Assembly (NCBI GenBank): GCA_002331485.1
Contig: DCYS01000002.1
Span: 124,001 to 188,000 of the forward strand
Direction: 5' to 3'
Length of the DNA stretch: 64,000 nucleotides
Source: Flavobacteriales bacterium UBA2104
GTDB taxonomy: Bacteria > Bacteroidota > Bacteroidia > Flavobacteriales_D > Crocinitomicaceae
The position numbers and the translations under genes are program-made. Numbering within the stretch: the first letter of the stretch is position 1; the number at the start of each line of letters is the position of its first letter. This document shows, one piece after another, positions 50,235 through 58,290 of this stretch. The notes beneath the pieces were generated by a model that ran no database searches, had not been told where the DNA came from, and saw only the letters and a program-made list of their open reading frames with translations.

Positions 50235-50307
50235 AGGAAGTTATATTTTGAGATGCAGTAAAAACTTTGTTCTATCTAACTATTGGTTGGGCAACCGAAA
50301 ATGACTC

Positions 50308-50448
50308 TTATAAATGTACACAATGAGTAGTCAATGTCGAGCTTGAGTCACTGGAGGAAGTACTTCCCTCATTATCTCTTTTATTTCCTCCTTTGATACC
50401 TGTAGCGTTTTTAATTGCTTTACTTTCTAAATTTTTTAAACTTTTCAT
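50308..50448 (-). CDS. Small double-glycine leader peptide, paralogue 2
   Basis: An ATG-initiated 46-codon frame, chosen over a longer upstream start because the conserved leader begins here. The leader MKSLKNLESKAIKN... ends GIKGGN with the glycines at residues 20-21. The 25-residue core is strikingly rich in Ser and Thr (TSSSDSSSTLTTHC) with one cysteine near the end, which is the composition of a substrate for dehydration and thioether-type modification; that is only a suggestion from composition. It is upstream of paralogue 1 in the same direction, with 116 bases between them. No processing genes are visible nearby. Confidence 0.72.
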   Translation of the reverse strand: MKSLKNLESKAIKNATGIKGGNKRDNEGSTSSSDSSSTLTTHCVHL

Positions 50449-50481
50449 AGCTATTTTTTTAGTTATAAAGCTATAGTATCG

Positions 50482-50490
50482 CTCAGCACT
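50482..50490 (-). promoter_or_regulatory. Upstream element of peptide gene 2
   Basis: The minus strand reads AGTGCTGAG, starting 42 bases upstream of the ATG, matching the AGTnCTnAG element of the paralogue; CTATAG follows ten bases later. Confidence 0.4.
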
Positions 50491-50705
50491 TAAATTCACA
50501 TTGTTAAATTGCTGAAATGTTGTCTTGAGTTTATGAAGAGATGTTTTTGAGTAGTATTCTGTTGAGAAAGAACAGTTAATGCATATTAATCAGGACTACC
50601 CTATTATTTTAAAGGGGTTCATTGATCATTTTTATGATAATCATTTTTGATTCTACTATGAATTTGACTAGATTTAATAGTATAAACAATTTAAATTTAG
50701 GTTTT

Positions 50706-52229
50706 ATGAATAACTACTACACAATTACTAAACTGCTGGCGTTGTGCCTCAGTTTTTTCTATTTTACAACAAATTTAAACGCCCAAACTTATGTTAATCA
50801 ACCTTATTACACGGGGTTTGAAACGGGAACCCTTGGGGCCGAATGGACAACAAACTCTAGTTTGTCAGGAGGATATATCCAGCCTACTCAATCCGGTGTT
50901 TATACTTGGTCGGGTAGCTCAGCAGATGCTTTTGCAGGTAACTACTATCTTGCCATGCATTATCCTCCAGGAGCAACATTCAATACGAATCAGGCGGATC
51001 TTCACATGGATCTTCAAGGAGAATCCGGACTTCGAATTTATTTTAAATGGTCGGAGTGGAATGATGAAACTCATGCACAAGACGGTTTATATATTTCCGA
51101 TGATGGAGGTACTAGTTTTGTTAAAGTTTTAGACTTTGATGGAGATGGCAACACGGATCTAAACTGGGTTTCTTATAATATGAGTCTGGATAGTATAAAT
51201 TCTGCAAATGGTTTAACGTTCACGAATGCTTATGTGATCCGCTTTCAACAATATGATGATTACTATTTAGGTGGAGGTAATGATGGTTTCCTTATCGATG
51301 AATTAAGTGTTTTATTACCTTGTAATTCAACTAATGCTATTTCTGAAAGTACTTGCTCAGCGTATACTGTTCCTAGTGGAGATGAAACTTACACATCATC
51401 TGGAGTGTACACCGATACAATTCCGAATGCAGCTGGATGTGATAGTATAATATCAATTGATCTAACAATTCTAAACTCAACAGCATCAATCACAGAGAGT
51501 GCTTGTGAAACTTACACTGTTCCAAGTGGTGACGAATCTTATACAACAAGTGGAACATATAATGATACGATACCAAATTCAGCCGGTTGCGATAGTATCA
51601 TCACTATTGATTTGACAATAAATCAAACTTCACAATCAACTACAACCATTACAGCATGTGGTAGTTATGAATGGACTGATGGAAATACGTATTCATCTTC
51701 TGGTACATATACTCAGACCCTACAAAACGTTTCTGGATGTGATTCGGTTGCAACCTTGGACTTAACAATTGACGTAGCGCCTGTTATGTCGATCAGTTCA
51801 TCAAATAATGTTGATTTATCTGCGGTTGGAACTGCTGATTCTTTGGCATGGATCGATTGTGATAATCAAGTGAATTCACTTTCTGATGAAGTAGACTTTA
51901 CACCTGCTCAAAACGGTAACTATGCTGTAATTGGAATAAATGACAATGGTTGTAGAGATACCTCAGACTGTTTTTCAGTAACAACTGTAAGTCTCAACGA
52001 AGAGTCTAAATACTCAATCCTTATCTATCCGAACCCTGCTTCTGACTTCATAAATGTCAATGTTGAGAATGCGATAGATCGAATTGAGATTCGCGATCTT
52101 TCGGGACGTCTGATTATTTCAACAACTGACAGCAAGATCGATATCAGTGAATTATCAAATGGCACATATGTGATCAAAGCGATAACAATGAATGGAGATC
52201 AATATATAGAGGAAATTATCAAAAACTAA
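50706..52229 (+). CDS. Secreted protein with three ~48-residue repeats and T9SS type A C-terminus
   Basis: A 507-residue exported protein. The signal peptide ends TNLNAQ (about residue 27). Residues ~30-205 are a jelly-roll/MAM-like beta-sandwich with ETGTLGAEWTTNSS and ADLHMDLQGESG. Three tandem repeats (about 208-258, 258-306 and 306-355) follow, each with a cysteine pair and the pattern C-YTVPSGDETYTSSG-Y-DTIPN-AGCDSI. A short Ig-like spacer precedes the T9SS type A domain (about 430-507, IYPNPASDFINVNV). ATG 50706 is preferred over starts further upstream because the signal peptide begins there. An adhesive surface role is plausible. Confidence 0.85.
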   Translation: MNNYYTITKLLALCLSFFYFTTNLNAQTYVNQPYYTGFETGTLGAEWTTNSSLSGGYIQPTQSGVYTWSGSSADAFAGNYYLAMHYPPGATFNTNQADLHMDLQGESGLRIYFKWSEWNDETHAQDGLYISDDGGTSFVKVLDFDGDGNTDLNWVSYNMSLDSINSANGLTFTNAYVIRFQQYDDYYLGGGNDGFLIDELSVLLPCNSTNAISESTCSAYTVPSGDETYTSSGVYTDTIPNAAGCDSIISIDLTILNSTASITESACETYTVPSGDESYTTSGTYNDTIPNSAGCDSIITIDLTINQTSQSTTTITACGSYEWTDGNTYSSSGTYTQTLQNVSGCDSVATLDLTIDVAPVMSISSSNNVDLSAVGTADSLAWIDCDNQVNSLSDEVDFTPAQNGNYAVIGINDNGCRDTSDCFSVTTVSLNEESKYSILIYPNPASDFINVNVENAIDRIEIRDLSGRLIISTTDSKIDISELSNGTYVIKAITMNGDQYIEEIIKN

Positions 52230-52243
52230 ACAGATGATTTAAT

Positions 52244-52276
52244 GAAAAAGGTGCGGCGATTAGTTGCACCTTCTTC
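52244..52276 (+). terminator. Terminator after the repeat-containing T9SS gene
   Basis: Arms GAAAAAGGTGC (52244-52254) and GCACCTTCTTC (52266-52276), ten of eleven pairs, with an eleven-base loop, starting 15 bases after the stop. Confidence 0.6.
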
Positions 52277-52377
52277 ATTCTCAATAGAAGCAATCGACTA
52301 GTTTTTTAGTTACTATACTTTAATTTTTTAACTTTGAAAATGATTTTTGTCAAACGAATTTTAACCAATCCTAAATT

Positions 52378-53847
52378 ATGAAGTTAACAACGCTCATTTT
52401 ACTGGTATCCTTAGTCATTAATGGTTTTTCCTCGAACGCTCAGGCTTATTTAAAAGCAACATTTGTTGGGACGCCACAGCCAGGAACTTGTAACAATACT
52501 GTAGTTTGTGAGGTTTATAATTATACCGGGCACAATAACATTCAGTTGACTCAGGAAATGATTCCAATACAAGAGGTGCAACATCTAGATACAATTTTTA
52601 ATTTTTGTTTTAAAAAGAGTTTTATGGACGACCATAGTTTCGACCTGGTAAGATCTAATGGGTACCTTTCTACTGTATCAGGTTCAGGAGAAGCATTATT
52701 GCCGAAATATGATTTTACTATTTTGAATTATCAGGAACCTTCAGGAGATTCAATATATGACGGACACATTACTATTCAATTTGATAGTATAGTTGATCAA
52801 AGTAATTTCAATTATGACTTGCTGGCATCATACAATAATCCTGATTTAGTTGATCATAACTTCATTGATAATTACACTGTAGAATTTGATAGTTTGACAC
52901 GAGGTGAATTTCGTTTCTTTTTCTTTGATACAATCGATTCTACATCTACAACGCAAAATATTTTTGTTGGAGATTTAGACCCTGATTACATTGATACAGG
53001 TTTACAGGTATCAGTTAATTATCAGCATTCCAATGGTAACTGTGAAGGTTTTCTCGATGTATTTGCGGTGCAGGAAAATTCGGGTAGTAACATGGGAATA
53101 ATATGGGCAGACGACCAATTCACCACTGATTTTTCCAGATCAGATTTATGTCCTGGAATGTACTCGTTTTATGCTTATGAGTTTTTATCTGGACAATACA
53201 CAGGAGCCTATATTGATACTTTCATTCTCACGAATAGTAATACGAGTTTCATTGATTCAAGTCTCTATAATACAGTGCCCGACGATACTGTCACTTTTCA
53301 AATAGAAGATTGTTCATTTGATTATAATTTACCGATCGATTCCGTAAACTATAGCCTTGATACTCTTTCATTGACTCAGGATTCGCTCGTAGCTCTATTT
53401 CAGCTTAATATTTTCCAACAACTTCAATCAACATATATTGAAGATACAGTTATTGCAAATGTTGATTCTACAACAGTCCTGGATATAATACTGTATTGCA
53501 ATGGTGATACAATTGGTCAAAAATCTGCCTTTCAGAGTAAGCAGTTTCTTATATTGATGGATAATGAAGGCTCCATTACTTCAAATGACTTGAGTTTGGT
53601 TGATCAGGAGTTAACTAATACATCAATTTTTCCTAATCCTGTGGTTAAAGAGTTAAATGTTGTTCTTACGGATGATTCAAAGATTGAAGCGCTTCATGTT
53701 TTGGATCCATTGGGAAAAAGATATTTGTTCGAAACACCTCGCAGATCGGAAGTTAGTGTGGATTTAAGTACTTTATCGAAAGGGACATACATTTTATGGT
53801 ACAAAGTGGAAGGAGCCTGGTATAAAAGGAAGTTTATAAAACAATAA
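52378..53847 (+). CDS. Secreted protein of unknown function with T9SS type A-like C-terminus
   Basis: A 489-residue exported protein: signal peptide 1-22 (ends SNAQA), a body of about 390 residues rich in Asp, Ser and aromatic residues with no recognised domain (several 'FDTIDS/TSTT' style strands), and a C-terminal sorting domain of about 75 residues (SIFPNPVVKELNVVL to KRKFIKQ). The body's FDSIVDQSNFNYD-type strands suggest beta-sandwiches. It follows the previous T9SS gene but has its own terminator region upstream, so it is probably separate. Confidence 0.8.
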   Translation: MKLTTLILLVSLVINGFSSNAQAYLKATFVGTPQPGTCNNTVVCEVYNYTGHNNIQLTQEMIPIQEVQHLDTIFNFCFKKSFMDDHSFDLVRSNGYLSTVSGSGEALLPKYDFTILNYQEPSGDSIYDGHITIQFDSIVDQSNFNYDLLASYNNPDLVDHNFIDNYTVEFDSLTRGEFRFFFFDTIDSTSTTQNIFVGDLDPDYIDTGLQVSVNYQHSNGNCEGFLDVFAVQENSGSNMGIIWADDQFTTDFSRSDLCPGMYSFYAYEFLSGQYTGAYIDTFILTNSNTSFIDSSLYNTVPDDTVTFQIEDCSFDYNLPIDSVNYSLDTLSLTQDSLVALFQLNIFQQLQSTYIEDTVIANVDSTTVLDIILYCNGDTIGQKSAFQSKQFLILMDNEGSITSNDLSLVDQELTNTSIFPNPVVKELNVVLTDDSKIEALHVLDPLGKRYLFETPRRSEVSVDLSTLSKGTYILWYKVEGAWYKRKFIKQ

Positions 53848-53916
53848 ACGTTACACATCATTTATTGTTATATGAAACAAATTGTTTCACCTGTATCTAA
53901 AGAGTGAAACGTTTAT
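53844..53916. other. Nested inverted repeats between convergent genes
   Basis: An outer repeat, ATAAACGTTACAC (53844-53856) and GTGAAACGTTTAT (53904-53916), pairs at 12 of 13 positions. Inside it sits a perfect palindrome TGAAACAA-a-TTGTTTCA (53873-53889). The structure fills the space between the stops at 53847 and 53941, so it may terminate both genes, but it has no T run. Confidence 0.5.
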
Positions 53917-53940
53917 ACAAAGCTTACATCACTGAAAAAA

Positions 53941-54975
53941 TTACTTTTCAGATTGATCTAACAAATAATAAACATTCGTTTGCCACTTTGAAGTGTCAGG
54001 TTCTTGCCCTGGATCTGTCACGTATTCTTCAATCACAGGACTTGATTTTGAAAGGTTGTTTTCCAGCATGTATGCATCTAGCCGCTCATGCGCCAGGTTA
54101 ATACTGTCATAACTACCGTAGTGTTCATACTTTAATGCTTTTCCACCTAGTACCCAGTTCGAATAGAGTGTTGTGTCGATCTCAGCCTCCAGTTCTGTAA
54201 TTGGAATTGCAGCAGCCATATTCGTTGTTCCACCATCCTCATTCCATGAGAAGTACAAGCCAGTCGGAGCTCCAGATAATGTGAAACTTTCATTCACATA
54301 TCCATAGATTTGAGGTAAGTTTTCTGCATAAAAAGGTTGTATCTCAGAAAAGCTGATGTCCTTTTGGACTCCTATAAAATTTCGCTGAGGAATTTCTGTC
54401 TCTTGAATATTTGAGAAATCTACACTTGGTTGAGATTCTTCCATAGAAAGTACAGCATCTTTCAAGTTTTTCAATCCCTTGTCAAAGTCTTTTCCGATCT
54501 TTTCTTCCATATTCAAGAAAGGTGACATGATGTTCCAAGGATAAGCTATTTCACCTTTCATGTACCAGGTAACTTCTGTTCCGTTTTCAGTTTCTTTGAA
54601 GGCATAATACGTTGGGCTTTGTGATTCAAATGGCTCTTTGAATTTAAGCTGAACGTGAACAGTATCTTCTGTCACTTTTGTGATCTCCATTATACCTGAA
54701 CCTACGTCCTCATTTCCTTTCCATTGGTATGTACTTCCAACTTGACCAGCTTCACCTTTGATCTCAACGGTCATATTTTCATCCATTTCTGCCCATGGAC
54801 TCCATTGCTGAAAATTCCCAAAATCGGCCATAAATGATCTGATCTCTGCTTTATCTTTTTCGATGATCGTTGTGCGTTTCAGACTGTAAGAATCATCCAT
54901 AAATAAAGGGATGATAAAGAATAAACCAGTTAACACCAAGATCAAGATCAAGAAGAATTTTAAGAATTTTTTCAT
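53941..54975 (-). CDS. Membrane-anchored SRPBCC and GyrI-like fusion protein
   Basis: A 344-residue protein with an N-terminal anchor (about residues 5-25), an SRPBCC (polyketide-cyclase-like) domain (about 30-190) with RSFMADFGNFQQWSPWAEMD and the TYYAFKETENGTEVTWYM strand pair, and a GyrI-like effector-binding domain (about 205-340) with RNFIGVQKDISFSEIQPF and GKALKYEHYGSYDSINLAHERL. Both domains bind small hydrophobic or drug-like molecules in other proteins, so a ligand-sensing or sequestering role in the envelope is inferred. ATG 54975 is used rather than GTG 54978. Confidence 0.85.
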   Translation of the reverse strand: MKKFLKFFLILILVLTGLFFIIPLFMDDSYSLKRTTIIEKDKAEIRSFMADFGNFQQWSPWAEMDENMTVEIKGEAGQVGSTYQWKGNEDVGSGIMEITKVTEDTVHVQLKFKEPFESQSPTYYAFKETENGTEVTWYMKGEIAYPWNIMSPFLNMEEKIGKDFDKGLKNLKDAVLSMEESQPSVDFSNIQETEIPQRNFIGVQKDISFSEIQPFYAENLPQIYGYVNESFTLSGAPTGLYFSWNEDGGTTNMAAAIPITELEAEIDTTLYSNWVLGGKALKYEHYGSYDSINLAHERLDAYMLENNLSKSSPVIEEYVTDPGQEPDTSKWQTNVYYLLDQSEK

Positions 54976-55049
54976 CACGTTTTTATTTTATACGTAACGA
55001 ATTTACAAAATTCCAATGGTAATTTCGCCTAATGATCTACTAACTCAGG

Positions 55050-56819
55050 TTAACGAATCACGATGTTATGTGTCTCTACACGCTTATTGCTTGTGATACG
55101 AATTGTGTATGCCCCTTCAGCGAAACGATTGGCATCAAAGAAATGATTTTTTTCACCGATCGGGAATTCACCTTCAAAAATTGTCAACACCTTGCGTCCC
55201 ATAGCGTCATGGAGTTCAATTTTCCCTTTCTCATTTGCACCAGCTTTAACCGGAACAACGGTCATAGCTGAGGCAGGATTTGGATAAACCTCCAACGGTT
55301 CAAAATATTCTTCTGCTATGCTTGCATCAGCATCATCAAATACAGTGAACTTCCAATATCCATCTGGTGCAGGCATTGGACGAGTACTTGTCTTACCTGA
55401 ATTTGCCGTGGCTTCAATATAGTAGTAAACATCTACTTCTCCATTCTGTGCTGGGATCAAGGCTTGCCATTCCTCGTTTCCGATATCGGTCATAGAAATA
55501 CTTTGATAAGAACCTCCAGCTCCAATTTTATAGTGAAGAGTAGCGGATTGAATACCTGATCGATGACTGATATACGCTGTTGCCTGATAGTCATTTGTGT
55601 TGTCGTAAGTATCAGTCAAACGCTGATGAGAAATGATCAACGGATCTTCAACACCGACTGAATGCGTAATACAGTGAATAGCACCTCCAGATGCGATCAA
55701 GCTTTCTCCAGAATCATAGTCAACATTAACTCCAACAATGTTATATCCTGGCATAGCATCTTCCAAAATTCGCTGAGCTATCGTATCGTACTCTTCTCGG
55801 TAAAAAGGAACGATCACCGTATTATTCACAAAAACTTGGTTTGCATACGTTCTATAATATCCATTTTGATCTGGGTACAATCCTCCAGTTGATGGTGGAG
55901 CAGGAATACGGATCACACGATACGGAGTGCCATATGCTGAAGTGTGATTGTCTAAAATGTACTCGAGATTAGCTTCTATCTGCGGACCATCTGCAACTCC
56001 ATCAGGATATTCACTTACAAGTAAAGTTTCTTCATCCAGCAATTTTATTTGCATGTCGATATGGTCGATATCATCGTAGGGTAGACGTTCTACTTTGATG
56101 TAGTTATCAATTCCCATAAAATCCTGAAAGATGTTGTTTAGATCTTGTTCAGTTTTTACCGTTACCCCAAATCCATTATTAGGACCGTTTTCGTCAGTGA
56201 TCAGTTTTGAGGAAAAGCTTGTTCCAAATCCATCTGACATGTAGTTCCCACCTGTTGCGATCACATCAGTAGGAGCAGTAGTCATTTGATAAATAGGAAT
56301 ATTCAAGAAGTTTGCATAAGCTTCTGGTGCACCATTATCTAAAGGTCGTGGTCGATTATAGATCCAATCAACTAGAATAAGGGAGTCATTCCAGTCCTTA
56401 TAAACAGTATTTGCTGCGTAATCTCTCATCCAAATCGAGTTATAATCACGATCAAGGTAAACAACGCTGTCCGTTGGCACTCCAGCATTTTGAAGTGTGT
56501 TTTCGACGTTCGCTTCGTTTGGAGTTATGATCAATACCTTACACTCGTTTACGGCTGCTTCTACAATTCCGGTCAATGTATTCTCATAGTTCGGAACCCA
56601 AGTAACCAGTAAATATTCGATTTCTTCCCATTCCGCCATTGTCCGAAGATTACCTTGCGGAGGTGTAGTAATTCCTTTCTCCAAAGATTGCTGTCCAAAC
56701 TGATATGTGGACATCATCTGTTGTTCGCCAGGTGTTAACCATCTAGGTAATGGTTCTTCCTGAGCGAAAGAGATAAATAGAGTACAAATAAAAAGTAGTG
56801 AAGTGTATAAATGTTTCAT
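55050..56819 (-). CDS. Secreted peptidylarginine-deiminase-like enzyme (PPAD type) with Ig-like domain and T9SS C-terminus
   Basis: A 589-residue exported enzyme. Signal peptide 1-20 (ends SFAQ); a PAD_porph/agmatine-deiminase-type catalytic domain (about 55-400); an Ig-like domain (about 405-500); and a T9SS type A domain (about 515-589, VYPNPASAMTVVPV). Catalytic residues are all present: Asp133 in IWMRDYA, His253 and Asp255 in DHIDMQ, Asn327 in YANQVF, and Cys383 in GAIHCITHSV. Arg156 and Arg158 in YNRPRP match the PPAD pair that holds the carboxylate of a C-terminal arginine. This layout is that of Porphyromonas PPAD: conversion of protein C-terminal arginine to citrulline outside the cell. 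ATG 56819 starts the signal peptide. Confidence 0.88.
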   Translation of the reverse strand: MKHLYTSLLFICTLFISFAQEEPLPRWLTPGEQQMMSTYQFGQQSLEKGITTPPQGNLRTMAEWEEIEYLLVTWVPNYENTLTGIVEAAVNECKVLIITPNEANVENTLQNAGVPTDSVVYLDRDYNSIWMRDYAANTVYKDWNDSLILVDWIYNRPRPLDNGAPEAYANFLNIPIYQMTTAPTDVIATGGNYMSDGFGTSFSSKLITDENGPNNGFGVTVKTEQDLNNIFQDFMGIDNYIKVERLPYDDIDHIDMQIKLLDEETLLVSEYPDGVADGPQIEANLEYILDNHTSAYGTPYRVIRIPAPPSTGGLYPDQNGYYRTYANQVFVNNTVIVPFYREEYDTIAQRILEDAMPGYNIVGVNVDYDSGESLIASGGAIHCITHSVGVEDPLIISHQRLTDTYDNTNDYQATAYISHRSGIQSATLHYKIGAGGSYQSISMTDIGNEEWQALIPAQNGEVDVYYYIEATANSGKTSTRPMPAPDGYWKFTVFDDADASIAEEYFEPLEVYPNPASAMTVVPVKAGANEKGKIELHDAMGRKVLTIFEGEFPIGEKNHFFDANRFAEGAYTIRITSNKRVETHNIVIR

Positions 56820-56907
56820 AATTCTAGAATTGAGATGCAATATAAGTAAACAAGAACCTTCGTAAAAGTATTTATTTATGAATGGCTTAAAGGGTATATA
56901 TTTCGAC

Positions 56908-56915
56908 TATTTTTG
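56908..56915 (+). promoter_or_regulatory. -7 promoter box for the AlkD-like gene
   Basis: TATTTTTG matches TAnnTTTG, 20 bases before the ATG at 56936. No TTTG is found at the -33 distance. Confidence 0.4.
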
Positions 56916-56935
56916 TTCGTAAAAGCATGCTATAG

Positions 56936-57601
56936 ATGATCAACGAATTGAAAAAAGAGTTTTTGAGGTATTCAAACCCTGAAGTCGCAAAGCAACAATC
57001 AGCTTATTTAAAGGATCAGTTTTCATTTTACGGATTAAAGTCGCCAGAACGAAGATCGATTCAAAAATCTTTTTTAATCAAAAAGAACCTTCCTGGTAAG
57101 TCAGAGGCTTTTGAGATCATTGCTGAATTATGGGAAATGCCGGAGCGGGAGCTACACTATTTTGCTATGGAGCTTCTTTTAAAATACCATAAAGAATATT
57201 CGAAAGAAGATATCGGTTTTTTTGAGAAACTGATTATTTCAAATTCCTGGTGGGATTCAATAGATGTTATTGCTCCTAAAATACTTGGCTCATTCTTTTT
57301 GAAGTTTCCCGAATTGCGAGAATCAGCAGTAGATCGCTGGATAAAAAGTGGAAACATCTGGTTGCAAAGAAGTGCAGTTTTATTTCAGCTGAAGTATAAG
57401 GAAAAGATGGATAAAGAGTTACTCACTTCAATTATCGATCGATTAAAAAATGAAAAAGAGTTTTTTATTCGAAAAGCGATCGGTTGGGTCCTGCGTGAGG
57501 CTAGTAAGCGTGATCCAGACTGGGTATTGGAGTTCGTCGACTCTTACGATCTTCAACCACTTTCTAAAAAAGAGGCGCTGAAAATCATAAAGACAAGTTA
57601 A
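56936..57601 (+). CDS. AlkD-like DNA alkylation repair protein
   Basis: A 221-residue all-helical HEAT-repeat protein of the DNA-7-methylguanine glycosylase family. Markers: YLKDQFSFYGLKSPERR (about 25-41), WEMPERELHYFAMELL, ISNSWWDSIDVIAPKILG (about 101-118) containing the Trp/Asp region of the family active site, WLQRSAVLFQLKYK, and FIRKAIGWVLREASKRDP (about 179-196). These enzymes remove alkylated bases without flipping them. It converges on the cysteine dioxygenase gene (seven bases between stops). Confidence 0.93.
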   Translation: MINELKKEFLRYSNPEVAKQQSAYLKDQFSFYGLKSPERRSIQKSFLIKKNLPGKSEAFEIIAELWEMPERELHYFAMELLLKYHKEYSKEDIGFFEKLIISNSWWDSIDVIAPKILGSFFLKFPELRESAVDRWIKSGNIWLQRSAVLFQLKYKEKMDKELLTSIIDRLKNEKEFFIRKAIGWVLREASKRDPDWVLEFVDSYDLQPLSKKEALKIIKTS

Positions 57602-57608
57602 AAAGAGT

Positions 57609-58130
57609 TTACACTGCATCCACAAAAGTATCGTACTCCATTTCCTTGATCTCGAACTCTTTGTTTTTCGGATCGAAAACACGACATGCGTCTATAGGTT
57701 TTGCATAGATGTGGAGTGTCATAGCTCTTTGGTTGAAAGGATTTCTGATCTTGTGGAATCCCATTCGGTCATGCATATATGAGATCTTCCCTTCTGATAA
57801 TGACATTCTGTGCGTCTCCTTAAGATCACCATTTTCATCAGCTTTTACTCGGATCTCCTCGACTGTTCCGTCGATCTGGTATACCCAGCAATCCTGACCT
57901 CCATGGCCGTGAATAGGTGTCTCAGCTTCTTTGTCCCAACAAAGCAAAAGCAATTCGTAATCGTCAGTTCTTGCCACACAGTTTCGAGTGTATCCTTCAT
58001 CAGACCAAGTGGCATACTCTTCAAAAGCATCAGGACTAAGATCAAGTCGGCTTACGATCTTAGCTCGTTCTGACTTCTTAGCGTTGTCTAGTGCTTCTGC
58101 AAGTGCTTCTATTGTATTTATGGTATCCAT
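57609..58130 (-). CDS. Cysteine dioxygenase with animal-type Cys-Tyr cofactor residues
   Basis: A 173-residue cupin enzyme that oxidises cysteine to cysteine sulfinate with O2. Iron ligands are His74, His76 (PIHGHGGQDC) and His126 (MGFHKI). Arg49 in YTRNCVAR sits at the position that binds the substrate carboxylate. Notably Cys81 lies seven residues after His74, and Tyr142 sixteen after His126, matching Cys93 and Tyr157, which form the thioether cofactor in the animal enzyme; many bacterial CDOs have glycine instead of the cysteine. It is divergent from a cysteine-sulfinate-type decarboxylase, giving a likely hypotaurine route. Confidence 0.92.
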   Translation of the reverse strand: MDTINTIEALAEALDNAKKSERAKIVSRLDLSPDAFEEYATWSDEGYTRNCVARTDDYELLLLCWDKEAETPIHGHGGQDCWVYQIDGTVEEIRVKADENGDLKETHRMSLSEGKISYMHDRMGFHKIRNPFNQRAMTLHIYAKPIDACRVFDPKNKEFEIKEMEYDTFVDAV

Positions 58131-58221
58131 CTTGTATCTTTAATGATTCGTTACGGATTAAATGTTTTAAAAACCGTACTTTTATGCCGAAAATAAGGAA
58201 AAATGAGCGTTTTTTTACAAA

Positions 58222-58234
58222 TTTTCGACGAAAA
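58222..58234. other. Short palindrome between divergent cysteine dioxygenase and decarboxylase genes
   Basis: TTTTCG-a-CGAAAA, 6-bp arms around one base, in the 160 bases between the divergent starts. It may be a shared operator; a similar element also occurs elsewhere by chance (near 3940), so support is weak. Confidence 0.3.
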
Positions 58235-58290
58235 CGACTAAAAAACTGACATTTTTCATAAAAAATTAGCACGTTCCCAAAAATTGTATA

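Noticed and set aside
56820..56831. AATTCTAGAATT palindrome as an operator of the PPAD-like gene
   Set aside because: It is a perfect 12-bp palindrome directly before the start codon, but it is low-complexity AT-rich sequence with no -7 box or second copy, so chance is likely.
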